Source: Desulfurivibrio sp.
GTDB taxonomy: Bacteria > Desulfobacterota > Desulfobulbia > Desulfobulbales > SURF-16
Direction of reading: 5' to 3'
DNA: 49,384 nucleotides
Assembly: GCA_003605035.1 (NCBI GenBank)
Contig: QZKJ01000050.1
Coordinates: forward strand, 1-49,384
Shown here: piece after piece, positions 1-8,140 of the stretch
Position numbering within the stretch: position 1 is the stretch's first letter
How the letters are laid out: each line of letters begins with the position of its first letter
Made by a program: the position numbers and the translations under genes
Notes under the pieces: generated by a model
Told to the model about the DNA's origin: nothing
Seen by the model: only the letters and a program-made list of their open reading frames with translations
The model's database searches: none

Positions 1-67
1 CGATAAGTCAGGGTTGCGGTCATGCAGTATTACATAACCGAAACCTCATGCGAACGCACGGATTTTT

Positions 68-295
68 TCAGGGTAAAAAAACGCGGTGAACGGATACGAT
101 CACCGTCACCTCAAGTGACGGCTCCTCCAGATAGGTATAGGTCATTTTGCCGAAGTTTGTATCATAGACCACCACCCTGATCCGGTAAGTGCTGTTGTGG
201 TTGTAACGATGCTCTACCGGGACGATGGGCGGATTGATCACGGTGGTCCGCCCGGTCGCCCCAGTAGACATACCGGGGCGGCCCGAGGGGTGCCG
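68..295 (-). pseudogene. Frame-disrupted C-terminal YWGD/PKD-like domain of the upstream cytochrome
   Basis: Directly after the TAG stop of the 12-haem cytochrome (296-298), the minus strand still encodes a recognisable domain, split over two frames. One frame gives PPRYVYWGDR (about 265-235). The original frame then gives TTVINPPIVPVEHRYNH and on to RVVVYD, ending ...VFLP-stop at 68. The pattern YWGD...HTY...Y...D...LP matches the intact C-termini of the cytochromes ending at 12860 and 18127. One extra base in the CCC run near 301-303 and one base fewer in the GGG run near 250-253 would restore a continuous protein of about 650 residues. It is either real decay or a pair of homopolymer indels in the assembly. 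Confidence 0.7.
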
Positions 296-2014
296 CTATG
301 GGTAGGTAAACGCCGCGCTGCCGTCATGGCTGACCCCATGGCAGACCAGCAGGCAGCGGCCGGCCCGGGTGCCCAGGTCGTAGAACAGGGGGGTGGCATT
401 GCCGGGAAAGGGCCCCACGATGGCGCTGTCAAAGTTGATCAGGTGGGTATGGTCCCCGTTGCCGTCATAGCGCACGCCATGCGGGTCATGGCAGGCGGAG
501 CAGGGGGCGTGCTCGTCCACCACATGCTGCTTGTGGCCGCTGGCGTTGTATAGCCCCTGGTCGTCCAGCAGCTTGGTGCGGTCATGGCAGCGGTAGCACA
601 GGGCGTAGGAGGTCTCGCTTTCCGGCAGATTGTCCATGGTGTCGTAGCGCTGCCGGAGGATGGGCCGGTAGATGGAGCCGTGGGGGCCGCGGGGGCCGCT
701 GCCGCCGATGGCCGCACTGCTGTCGCTGTCGTGGCAGTCGGTGCAGGAGAGCATCGAGGTGGAGGTCAGCTGGGGCTCATGGGTGCTGGGCAGGCTCGGC
801 ATGTCCGGGTTGCGGCCGATGGCCACCACCGGGTGATAGGAGGGATTGGCCGGGTCGAATTCCAGTCTGGTATTGTTTTCGTTGCTCCAGCGGTTGATCA
901 GCGGGATGGAGTCGCTGGAGTCGCCGTGGCACTTGAAACAGACCTCATAGCCATAGACCACCTGATTGACGATGCCGTTGGTCTGGTCCTTGCCGCTCAC
1001 CAGGGCCAGGGCTCCGGAGGCGTTGGGAGCCGTGGCCTGGTCAGCGTTGGCCGCATGGGGATTATGGCAGTCCACGCATTCCACATGGCCCTGCAGAAAC
1101 ATGAGGTCTTCCGCCGGATCATGGGCATTGCCGGTTACATCAATGGCGGTGGCCTCCACCGGATGATGGGAAATCTTGTTGAACTGGGACTTGATATCCA
1201 TGTCTGCCACCGTGCCGTCATGGCACGGGTAGCAGTTCTTCTCCTCTTCCAGCTGATGCAGCAGGCGCTTGGGGCCGCCCGCCCCGTGGGGGGTATGGCA
1301 GCTGGCGCAGGCCCGTTCGGCCACGCTCCTGGCATTGCCCGCTCCGCCGCCGGCGAACCAGATCTTGGCCGAGGTGGCGTGGCTTGAGCCGCTCCAGCCG
1401 GCCACGTTGACATGACAGGTGGTGCACAGGGCGGAGAACTGGTTGCCCATGACCAGGAATTTCCCGAAAGTGTCGTCATGGGGATCATGGCAGGTGGTGC
1501 AGTGGATGTTGCCGTTGCCGTAAGTACGCAGGCCGGCCGGGATGACCGGCGACAGTTCCGGGTTGGGCAGGGCCTCGTAATAGTTGAACGATACCGGATG
1601 GTCGTTGGAGATGTCGGTATCAAGGAAAGAGCGGCGGCCGGCGGTCAGCTCCAGGTTCATCTGGATGCCGGTGGCGGGCTGCAGGACATTGCCCAGGGCG
1701 ATGGTGCCGTCGTGGCAGCTGAGGCAGAGCCGGGTCGGACCGGAAGGCTGCTGGGGGGTGGCGCTCAAGGTGCTGCTCTCATACAGGACATAGTTGCTCG
1801 GCTGCAGATCCCTGTTCCACAGGGGGGAGCTGGGAGCGGCGTTATGCGGGGTGTGGCAGAAGATGCAGATCCTGTCCTCGCTTAAGGCGCGGATTTCCCC
1901 CGGTCCGCTGACTGACAGGTTATGCCTGGAGTTGACAATGCTCATGTCGGCCACGGCCTGGCCGGCCAGCAGCTGACTGATGACAAGAATGGCAAGCGGG
2001 GTGGCATGCTTCAT
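296..2014 (-). CDS. Multihaem c-type cytochrome (11 CXXCH + 1 CX3CH)
   Basis: 572-residue exported cytochrome. An N-terminal signal peptide (hydrophobic PLAILVISQLLAG, cleavage near AVA-D) is followed by CXXCH motifs CIFCH, CLSCH, CTTCH, CTTCH, CASCH, CYPCH, CVDCH, CFKCH, CTDCH, CYRCH and CSACH, then a CX3CH (CLLVCH) near the C-terminus. The first ~210 residues (SRHNLSV, ICIFCHTPH, PLWN, RLCLSCHDGT, DHPVSF, CTTCHDPH, LCTTCHV) repeat the layout of the tetrahaem protein at 8141. Start: ATG at 2014 overlaps the stop of the NHL gene as ATGA, with GGGAGAA upstream, implying translational coupling. Last gene of the minus-strand operon. The TAG stop probably reflects a frameshift, because a domain shared with two other cytochromes continues downstream. 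Likely a periplasmic or surface electron carrier; the precise role is not recognisable. Confidence 0.9.
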   Translation of the reverse strand: MKHATPLAILVISQLLAGQAVADMSIVNSRHNLSVSGPGEIRALSEDRICIFCHTPHNAAPSSPLWNRDLQPSNYVLYESSTLSATPQQPSGPTRLCLSCHDGTIALGNVLQPATGIQMNLELTAGRRSFLDTDISNDHPVSFNYYEALPNPELSPVIPAGLRTYGNGNIHCTTCHDPHDDTFGKFLVMGNQFSALCTTCHVNVAGWSGSSHATSAKIWFAGGGAGNARSVAERACASCHTPHGAGGPKRLLHQLEEEKNCYPCHDGTVADMDIKSQFNKISHHPVEATAIDVTGNAHDPAEDLMFLQGHVECVDCHNPHAANADQATAPNASGALALVSGKDQTNGIVNQVVYGYEVCFKCHGDSSDSIPLINRWSNENNTRLEFDPANPSYHPVVAIGRNPDMPSLPSTHEPQLTSTSMLSCTDCHDSDSSAAIGGSGPRGPHGSIYRPILRQRYDTMDNLPESETSYALCYRCHDRTKLLDDQGLYNASGHKQHVVDEHAPCSACHDPHGVRYDGNGDHTHLINFDSAIVGPFPGNATPLFYDLGTRAGRCLLVCHGVSHDGSAAFTYP

Positions 2015-3075
2015 TTTTGGAGTTCTCCCTGCCTGGGCGCCTGGTCAGCAGCCGTGCCGGTCCGCAGATCAAAGAGCTGGATGCGTTTGTTGTACGTGTC
2101 GCAGACGTAGAGCCGGTTGTTTTCGTCGATAAAGAGGCCGGATGGCATCCAGAACTGGCCCGGACCGCTGCCCTGGGAACCCACGGCCAGCAGGAAGGCG
2201 CCGCTCTGGTCAAAGATCTGCACCGCGTCAAACAGGGTTTCGGCAATATAGATGTTGCCGCCCCTGTCAGCGCCAATGCCCTTGGGACTGGCGAAGTCGC
2301 CCGAGCCGTTGCCGTGTCTGCCGAAGGCGCGCCAGGTGTTGCCCGCGGCCGGCAGCAGCTGGGCCCGGAAATTCATGGAGTCGGTGAGGTAGATGTTGCC
2401 CATGGGATCGGAGCCGACATGGGTGGGAAAGTTGAAGGCGCCGGGCTGGTCGCCCCTGGCGCCCATGCGGTCAATGAACTCGCCGAGACGGCTGAAGACC
2501 AGCAGCTGGTGCTGCATGGTGTCCGCCACATAAATACGTTTGTCATGGCGATTGAAGGTGATGCCGGTGGGACGCCGCAGGGGGCTGCCGCCTGCCTGGT
2601 CCACCGCCTTGAGAAAGTTTGCCTCGCTGTCAAAAATGAGGATCCTGTTGAGCTGGGAGTCGGTGACATAGAGGTTGGCCGCATCATCAAAGGCGACCCC
2701 CACCGGGGTTGCCAGTTTTTCCCGGCCGGCCATGCCAAGCAGCCGGTAGCTCTGCTCGGCGGGATCATACAGATGGATGCCCTGCCGGTCCTGATCGGCA
2801 ATGGCCATTCTGCCGCCCGGCCCGATGGCGATGGCCACCGGTTTGAGGATTCCGCCGCCCTGGCTTTTGCCGGTGATCAGCGTTGCCAGCGAGGTGCCGG
2901 TCTGGGCAAACTGCCGGATCTCGCCGGCATAACGGACCTTGCAGTCCGGCCCGGACGGCCAGCAGAGCTCTGCCGCCGGCGGAGTGACCAGCGGCTGCCA
3001 CTGGCTGGCCGCGCAGCCGGCCAGCAGCAGGAGGAGGATGAGGGCGACGATGAGATTTGCTTTGGGCTTGTTCAT
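2011..3075 (-). CDS. NHL-repeat beta-propeller lipoprotein
   Basis: About 354 residues from the ATG at 3075; a GTG at 3084 in the same frame is an alternative. Lipoprotein signal peptide with lipobox LAGC (Cys about residue 21), then roughly six NHL-type blades with signatures such as LATPVGVAFDD..NLYVTDS, RRPTGITF..IYVADT, FPTHVGSDPMGNIYLTDS, FASPKGIGAD..NIYIAET and MPSGLFIDENNRLYVCDT. NHL propellers are protein-interaction scaffolds with no assumed catalysis. It lies between a prolyl isomerase and the 12-haem cytochrome and is coupled to the latter by a 4-nt overlap. It is a second copy of the propeller type encoded at 6424-7584. A comparable beta-propeller (OscD, from memory) belongs to the Geobacter OmcS-companion cluster. 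Role in secretion or shaping of the cytochrome is inference. Confidence 0.85.
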   Translation of the reverse strand: MNKPKANLIVALILLLLLAGCAASQWQPLVTPPAAELCWPSGPDCKVRYAGEIRQFAQTGTSLATLITGKSQGGGILKPVAIAIGPGGRMAIADQDRQGIHLYDPAEQSYRLLGMAGREKLATPVGVAFDDAANLYVTDSQLNRILIFDSEANFLKAVDQAGGSPLRRPTGITFNRHDKRIYVADTMQHQLLVFSRLGEFIDRMGARGDQPGAFNFPTHVGSDPMGNIYLTDSMNFRAQLLPAAGNTWRAFGRHGNGSGDFASPKGIGADRGGNIYIAETLFDAVQIFDQSGAFLLAVGSQGSGPGQFWMPSGLFIDENNRLYVCDTYNKRIQLFDLRTGTAADQAPRQGELQK

Positions 3076-3093
3076 GGAAGACACTTATACTTT

Positions 3094-3206
3094 GTTTACG
3101 GTTTAGGGTTTACGGCCTGCTATTGGGTGGTTCGCTCCCGGGAGAGTCATCTCCATCGGCTGACCCTCGGCACCAACCGTAAACCGTAAACCGGCAACCG
3201 TAAACC
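3094..3206. repeat. Inverted pair of heptamer repeats (TTTACGG / CCGTAAA)
   Basis: The gap between the NHL gene and the prolyl isomerase gene contains TTTACGG, TTTAGGG, TTTACGG at 3095-3115 and, inverted, CCGTAAA, CCGTAAA, CCGGCAA, CCGTAAA at about 3177-3204. The arms could pair as a long imperfect hairpin in the operon mRNA. It belongs to the 7-8 nt tandem-repeat style seen at four other places in the window. Confidence 0.75.
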
Positions 3207-3213
3207 ATCTTTA

Positions 3214-4305
3214 TTATTTCCCCTCTTCCCGCAGCACCTCGCTGACGATGATGATATCGGCATCCTTCAGCAGATTGTTGCGCCATTCGGTCAGCAGCTG
3301 GTTATGCCGGTTTGCCTTCAGCTGCCTGGCAATGGCAGCCTTGGCCTCATCGGCCGGTTTTTCCTTGCGGGGTTGATGATAATCGACTTTCAGCAGATGC
3401 AGGGTAGCGTCGATGACCAGCGGTTCGGACAGAGTGCCGACCTCCATCCGGCTGGCGGCCTGAAAGAGCTCCGGCCGGTTGTCCGGGGAGACATTGAGCT
3501 GGCCTTCCACCACAAATCCATCAGGAGTCAGCTTTGCCGGGTCGCCGCCGAACTCAGCAACCAGCTGCCGGCGGACGGCCGCCACTTTTTCTCTGGCGGC
3601 AGGGTCATCGGGGGCGAGGAAAAAAACAATGTCCGTGACCACCAGCTGTTCCGGGATGACAAACTGCTCTTTGTTGGCCTCGTAAGTCTGCTTGATCTCC
3701 TCAGCCGAGACCGTTACCCTGCTGTCCACCTCCCGGCTGATGGCCTCCTTGACCACCAGGAAACGGCTGATCTCCTCTTTGAGATCGTCCATGGTTTTGT
3801 TCTGTTCCTGCAGGGATTTTGCCAGGGCCTCCGCGCCTCCCTGGCTGTTGCTGACGGCGTCAAGTTTCGCCTGGACCACGGCCGGATCAGCCGTGATGCC
3901 GAGCGAGGCGCCGCGCTGATAGGCCAGCTCCTCCAGGGCCAGCTGCTGCAGGGCCTCCTTGCGGATGCGGGTTGCCATCTCCGGGGTCAGATTGTCCCCG
4001 CGATAGCCTCCCTGCATGATGACATCGAGCATGCTGTTCAGCAGTCGGCCCATGGTGATTTCCGTGCCGTTGATCCTGGCCACCACCGTGCCGGTATTGC
4101 CCTCATGCCCCAGGATTTTCATGTCTTTCAGGCTGGTGGCGGCGCTGCCCATGCCGCCGTGGGGTGAGGCCGGGCCGCCGCTGCCGGCATTGCCGCCGCC
4201 TGCGCCCATGCCCATGAAGGCGGCAGCCGGCAAGGTCACGCCGAGCAGCAGCGCCAGCGCCAGGGCGGCACAGAGAACTCTTTTCTGGTGATTGATTTTT
4301 TTCAT
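3214..4305 (-). CDS. Exported SurA/parvulin-like prolyl isomerase chaperone
   Basis: 363 residues. Sec signal peptide (ALALALLLGVTLPAAA), a Gly-rich linker (about residues 28-60), a SurA-N-like helical segment starting VVARINGTEITMGRLL and including RIRKEALQQLALEELAYQRG, then a divergent parvulin region (EQLVVTDIVFFL to LHLLKVDYH) and a C-terminal helix. The usual parvulin GGDLG block is not obvious, so it may act more as a chaperone than as an isomerase. Start: ATG 4305 with AGAGGA 7 nt upstream. It is 22 bp downstream of the beta-barrel gene and in operon with two NHL proteins and a cytochrome. A related gene lies at 18308. A prolyl-isomerase chaperone (OscH, from memory) assists OmcS nanowire folding in Geobacter; equivalence here is inference. 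Confidence 0.85.
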   Translation of the reverse strand: MKKINHQKRVLCAALALALLLGVTLPAAAFMGMGAGGGNAGSGGPASPHGGMGSAATSLKDMKILGHEGNTGTVVARINGTEITMGRLLNSMLDVIMQGGYRGDNLTPEMATRIRKEALQQLALEELAYQRGASLGITADPAVVQAKLDAVSNSQGGAEALAKSLQEQNKTMDDLKEEISRFLVVKEAISREVDSRVTVSAEEIKQTYEANKEQFVIPEQLVVTDIVFFLAPDDPAAREKVAAVRRQLVAEFGGDPAKLTPDGFVVEGQLNVSPDNRPELFQAASRMEVGTLSEPLVIDATLHLLKVDYHQPRKEKPADEAKAAIARQLKANRHNQLLTEWRNNLLKDADIIIVSEVLREEGK

Positions 4306-4327
4306 GATGATTCCTCTTTATGGATAA

Positions 4328-6406
4328 TTAAAAAAGCTTGCGTTTAATCATGAACCTGATCATGGCAAACTGTCTGGCGGAGCTGGTGTCGCCGATATTG
4401 GCGTCGACACTGGTATAGGAGGCGGTGAGGTTGAGGTCAAGCAGACCCACATGCCAGACCAGGGTTGAATAAAAAGAAAGGTTGGTCGAGTCGCCCAGCC
4501 CCTCATATAAGGTATAGTTGGTGGCAAGGGAGGCGTTCAGGTTTTTCTGGGGCAGCATGGTCTGGATCTGGGCCTGGGCCGAATAGAACTGTTCCGACAG
4601 GCTGGTGGTGGGACCGATGTTGCCCAGTTCATACTGGGTGGTCTGCACGTCTTCAAAGGAGAAGCTCAGATGGCCGGAGGTGCTGGCGGTGATTTCCCTG
4701 CTGTAGGTGACATAGGAGGCCAGCCTGTCCTCATCCGTGGTGTTTGACCGGAGCCAGCTGCGGGTCACATCGCCGGTAAAGGGAAAGGCGTTGAAACCGA
4801 GGCCCAGACTGTGGTTCTTGATATGGGCGGGATCGCCGGGGAACCAGCCGTCCGTCACCGTCTGGTCGCTCTGGCTGTAAGCGTAGTGCGGGGTGATCAG
4901 GCTGTCGAACAGGGCGACCTGCAGGGAGCTGCCCCAGTCCTTGTTGCGCAGCTTGTAGTCGGCCGGGATAAAGGAGTAGTCCACCTTGTACGAGTAGTCC
5001 TGGATGTCGAGGTCCGGGTCAAGCAGCTCGTCGAAGGGCAGGGTGATAATGGTGATGCGGAAGGAGTTGGGAAAGGGCGTCACCAGGTAATGGATGCCTT
5101 CGCTGAGCAGGATGGCGCGGTCGTTGTTGTTGGAGTCGATGATGCGCACCTCGATGGAGGACGGTTCGATGGTCTGGTATTTGAGGGTGAAGAAGTTGAG
5201 CCCGGCGTCAATGGTGTGGGTCTCGAAAAGGGTGATCGGCGCGCCCGTGTTGTCGATGAAGGAGAGGCCGTCCCACAGGCCGGCCAGCACGTTGCCCCAG
5301 GGGATCTGTTTGGTGTAGTCAAAGGCCAGCCGGTAATTCTGCCGCTCCATGTCGCCGCCCGCCGCGTCGGTGGTCTGCTGGCCGGCGGACAGGGAGGAAT
5401 TCAGGCTTTTATAGAGACGGTGGTGCAGTCTGAAATTGTAATACTGCGACTCGGTGAATGATTCCAGGGTGCCGGTCTCCCTGACGTAGGTGGAGTTGCG
5501 GTCCGAATCGAGATAGGAAAACACCGTGTCGAAATTGCGGGGCAGCTCCACGTCAACCTCGCCGTACAGTTCGTCCTCTTCCAGAAACGAGGAGGCGTCG
5601 GGCGCGCCGAAAAAGGATTCCTCCTGATCATGCTGGTCATGGGTCCATCTGGAGTTGAAGCGGACCCGGTCCAGCTTCTTGATGAAATTGAGGTTGTACA
5701 TGTCCCGGATGGTATCTTCCGCCCCGCCGCTGCTGGAGCCGGTGTTGTGGTTATAGGTGCCGGAAACGCTGGTGCCGTCCTGGTAATAGTTGAGATTATA
5801 GAGCAATGACTGGTTGTCCGAGGAAAGACGGCCCGAGCTGTCATGCTTGATATAGCTCAGCGTGCTTGACCAGGGACGCTGGTCGTAACGCGCCCGGGCG
5901 CCCTGTTCATAGATGACCACCGAGCCGCTGCTGCCCGCCGTCCCCGCCGTCATGGGAGTAGCCCGCAGGAAATAGAGCTCCATATTATAAGGATGGCTGG
6001 GCAGAATCTTGAACTCCTGCTTGAACTGGTTGGCTTCGCCGTCGTAATAGCTGGATTTGTCCCCGTTGTTGTCGAGCTGTTCCTGCTGCAGTCCCAGGGT
6101 CACCGAGGTGGCCATGCTGACAAAGAGCGGGCTGTAGATATAGCCGAGCCCCTGCACGTTGAGACCTTCCTGGATGGTGAGGTCGCTGCGGGTGGAGGTG
6201 GAAGTGGATTCCACCTTGTCCCACTCGTAGAGGGAGCCCACCCCGAAGTCCCCTGAGAAATCGACATATTTGGGGATAAACTGCCTGGCTGCTCCCCAGG
6301 CGCGGCCGGTCAGCAGCAGGCAGCAGCCGAGCACGATGGGCAGCACCCTGGCCGCCGGCCGGCCGGCCCGGTATTTCTGACGCCCCTCCCGGGGAAGTGA
6401 CTCCAT
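4328..6406 (-). CDS. Outer-membrane beta-barrel (porin-like) protein
   Basis: About 692 residues from the ATG at 6406; a GTG at 6445 would overlap the upstream NHL gene by 22 nt, and neither start has a convincing Shine-Dalgarno site. A signal peptide (VLPIVLGCCLLLTGRAWG) is followed by long alternating amphipathic segments rich in Tyr, Ser, Thr and Asn (for example NLNYYQDGTSVSGTYNH and YSREITASTSGHLSFSFED), typical of transmembrane strands. The protein ends ...FMIKRKLF, with the terminal Phe used as a beta-signal for outer-membrane insertion. Length suits a large barrel of the MtrB/OmbB or channel type, but sequence identity to these cannot be judged by eye. Its position among a propeller, a chaperone and a cytochrome suggests an outer-membrane channel for electron transfer or cytochrome export. 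Confidence 0.8.
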   Translation of the reverse strand: MESLPREGRQKYRAGRPAARVLPIVLGCCLLLTGRAWGAARQFIPKYVDFSGDFGVGSLYEWDKVESTSTSTRSDLTIQEGLNVQGLGYIYSPLFVSMATSVTLGLQQEQLDNNGDKSSYYDGEANQFKQEFKILPSHPYNMELYFLRATPMTAGTAGSSGSVVIYEQGARARYDQRPWSSTLSYIKHDSSGRLSSDNQSLLYNLNYYQDGTSVSGTYNHNTGSSSGGAEDTIRDMYNLNFIKKLDRVRFNSRWTHDQHDQEESFFGAPDASSFLEEDELYGEVDVELPRNFDTVFSYLDSDRNSTYVRETGTLESFTESQYYNFRLHHRLYKSLNSSLSAGQQTTDAAGGDMERQNYRLAFDYTKQIPWGNVLAGLWDGLSFIDNTGAPITLFETHTIDAGLNFFTLKYQTIEPSSIEVRIIDSNNNDRAILLSEGIHYLVTPFPNSFRITIITLPFDELLDPDLDIQDYSYKVDYSFIPADYKLRNKDWGSSLQVALFDSLITPHYAYSQSDQTVTDGWFPGDPAHIKNHSLGLGFNAFPFTGDVTRSWLRSNTTDEDRLASYVTYSREITASTSGHLSFSFEDVQTTQYELGNIGPTTSLSEQFYSAQAQIQTMLPQKNLNASLATNYTLYEGLGDSTNLSFYSTLVWHVGLLDLNLTASYTSVDANIGDTSSARQFAMIRFMIKRKLF

Positions 6407-6423
6407 CTGCTGCCGTCTGTCCG

Positions 6424-7584
6424 CTACTTGCTCTCTTTCTGCCACTGTTTGAGTTTCTGTTCAGCCTTCTCAACCAGTTCATCCTCGCTCGGGTAGGTTC
6501 TGCCCTTCTCCTTGCCGAAGCCATAGACATTGACCAGACGCTGGCCGAACTGGCTGGTGACGAAAACCAGGTACTCGATGTCGAAATTGGGGTCGGCATC
6601 CTGGCGGAAGTATTCCACGTTGTCATAATCAATGAAGACATCGGCCGGCAGGAAGAGTTTGCCCGGCCCGGTGCCCGAGCCGCCGAAAAAGAGGAGCAAC
6701 TGGCCGTCATTGCGGAAGATCTGCACATTCTCAAAGGCGGCGTCCACGGCAAAAACCCTGCCTTCCCGGTCGGTGGCCACGCCCCGGGGCCGGGCAAAGT
6801 GGCCGAGATTGGCCCCGGGTCTGCCGATGGCGTTGCGCTGATGACCGTCCCGGTCATAGACCACCACCTGAAAGCGGCCGGAATCGCTGATGTAGAGCAG
6901 GCCTTCCGCATCGATGGTGATGCCGGTGGGCAGGCCGAGGTTCTCTTCGGGCTTGTTGCTGCGGCCAAGGCTGCGGATCTTTTCCCCGGAGGCGATGTCA
7001 AATACCTTGATCTCCCTCTCCTTGGCATCCACCACATAGAGCTGACCGTCGTAGGCGGCTGCGTCAACCGGTTTCCACTGGCCGGCAGCGCCGAAGCTCT
7101 TCACATAGAAATCCTTGTTGTCATACATCAGCACCTCGCCCCGCACCGGATCGGCGACGAATTTGTTGCCCTGGCTGTCCAGCGAGATATTGAGCGGCTG
7201 CACCACCTTGCCCAGCCCCTTGGCGCCCTCCATGGTATGAAATTTCTTGTTTTTGAGGTCAAAGACCACCACCGTGGCCTGGGAGTCGCAGACATAGAGA
7301 CTGCCGTCCTTGATCGCCACGCCGTAAGGCTTGACCAGGTGGTATCCCTTGCTGGCGTCGCCGGTGAGGAAGGAATCAAAGGCGCTGGCGCCGGCTTCGA
7401 TGTCATCCGAGGTGGTAAAGCTGCGCAGAAACTGCAGGCGCGGCGGGGCAGGCGGATCAGGGAAAAAGACGGCCTCTTCCTGGTCCACCGGCTTGGGCGT
7501 GGTCACGCAGCCGCTTTGCAGCACGGCGCCAATCAGGAAGGCCAGCAGAAGAGTGTAGCGAAAGAAATTTTTTGCGTTGTTCAT
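6424..7584 (-). CDS. NHL-repeat beta-propeller lipoprotein (first gene of operon)
   Basis: About 386 residues from the ATG at 7584, preceded by GGTGGT; an ATG at 7596 is also in frame. Signal peptide ending in lipobox LQSGC, then six or so NHL blades (VKPYGVAIKDGSLYVCDS, VQPLNISLDSQGNKFVADP, WKPVDAAAYDGQLYVVDA, LGLPTGITIDAEGLLYISDS, FARPRGVATDREGRVFAVDA, FLPADVFIDYDN). The C-terminal 60 residues after the propeller are charged and Gln/Lys-rich. It shares architecture with the propeller at 2011-3075; the two flank the barrel and chaperone genes. It heads the minus-strand operon behind a sigma-54-type promoter at 7659-7675. Lipid anchoring to the outer membrane is likely but not provable from sequence. 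Confidence 0.85.
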   Translation of the reverse strand: MNNAKNFFRYTLLLAFLIGAVLQSGCVTTPKPVDQEEAVFFPDPPAPPRLQFLRSFTTSDDIEAGASAFDSFLTGDASKGYHLVKPYGVAIKDGSLYVCDSQATVVVFDLKNKKFHTMEGAKGLGKVVQPLNISLDSQGNKFVADPVRGEVLMYDNKDFYVKSFGAAGQWKPVDAAAYDGQLYVVDAKEREIKVFDIASGEKIRSLGRSNKPEENLGLPTGITIDAEGLLYISDSGRFQVVVYDRDGHQRNAIGRPGANLGHFARPRGVATDREGRVFAVDAAFENVQIFRNDGQLLLFFGGSGTGPGKLFLPADVFIDYDNVEYFRQDADPNFDIEYLVFVTSQFGQRLVNVYGFGKEKGRTYPSEDELVEKAEQKLKQWQKESK

Positions 7585-7658
7585 CAACACCACCATTTTT
7601 CAGAGTTTGTCTTGCGATGGAATACTTCTGAGAGCTGACACGGAGATTAATAAGAAGT

Positions 7659-7675
7659 AGCAATGATGATGCCAA
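7659..7675 (-). promoter_or_regulatory. Candidate sigma-54 (-24/-12) promoter for the minus-strand operon
   Basis: Minus strand reads TTGGCATCATCATTGCT: GG and GC separated by exactly 10 nt, close to the YTGGCACGNNNNTTGCW consensus, including an intact TTGCT. It lies about 75 bp upstream of the NHL start at 7584, giving a predicted leader of about 64 nt. Transcription would need RpoN and an enhancer-binding activator. Confidence 0.65.
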
Positions 7676-7969
7676 AGGATAAAAAAGCAAGTACGTTCGA
7701 CCGGGATCAGGACCATATCTGGCCATGCAGGAGATTGTCAGGGAGGGAATGTCGCTGCGAAATCTGCCTGTTAACCAGGTGGGGGCACCGGCGGGCCGGC
7801 CGGGAAAATCCGCTGTTGCCGCGCTGGGTGAAAAAACTCGGCAGAGGGTGAAAAGACCCTGCGCTTTCTATGCCTTTCTCGGCGCGGGCGGCGCGGCGGT
7901 GTCCGCTTGCTTGCGGCTAATATCCCGGAATCGCAGTAAAAAAAAATGAAGCGGAGGCGCAGCCCGCCC
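7676..7969. other. Divergent intergenic region, no gene seen
   Basis: Between the two outward-facing sigma-54 candidates lies about 290 bp without a credible ORF. It contains GC-rich short palindromes and a small hairpin (AGGGTGAAAAGACCCT, about 7844-7859). This is where upstream activator sites for an enhancer-binding protein would be expected, but I cannot define a repeated operator. Confidence 0.4.
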
Positions 7970-7986
7970 TTGGCATAGTGTGTGCA
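7970..7986 (+). promoter_or_regulatory. Candidate sigma-54 (-24/-12) promoter for the tetrahaem cytochrome gene
   Basis: TTGGCATAGTGTGTGCA has GG (7972-7973) and GC (7984-7985) exactly 10 nt apart and matches TTGGCA and TGCA of the consensus. Predicted start near 7997, giving a 5' leader of about 145 nt before the ATG at 8141. It is divergent from the sigma-54 candidate at 7659-7675. Confidence 0.6.
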
Positions 7987-8140
7987 TCTTGGCCTGCCTC
8001 AAGATGATCTATCGTGATCATACTTGTAACGCGCTCATGGAATTTGGGGAAATTCATGGGATGCTGTTCCCGTTGGGGGCAGCTATTTAGCAAAAGGTGA
8101 CTACTGTCAAAAATGACAAATGTCGCAAGCAGGAGGAAAG

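Noticed and set aside
296..298. TAG of the 12-haem cytochrome as a pyrrolysine or read-through codon
   Set aside because: The conserved YWGD segment following it is in a different frame, so a frameshift explains the data better.
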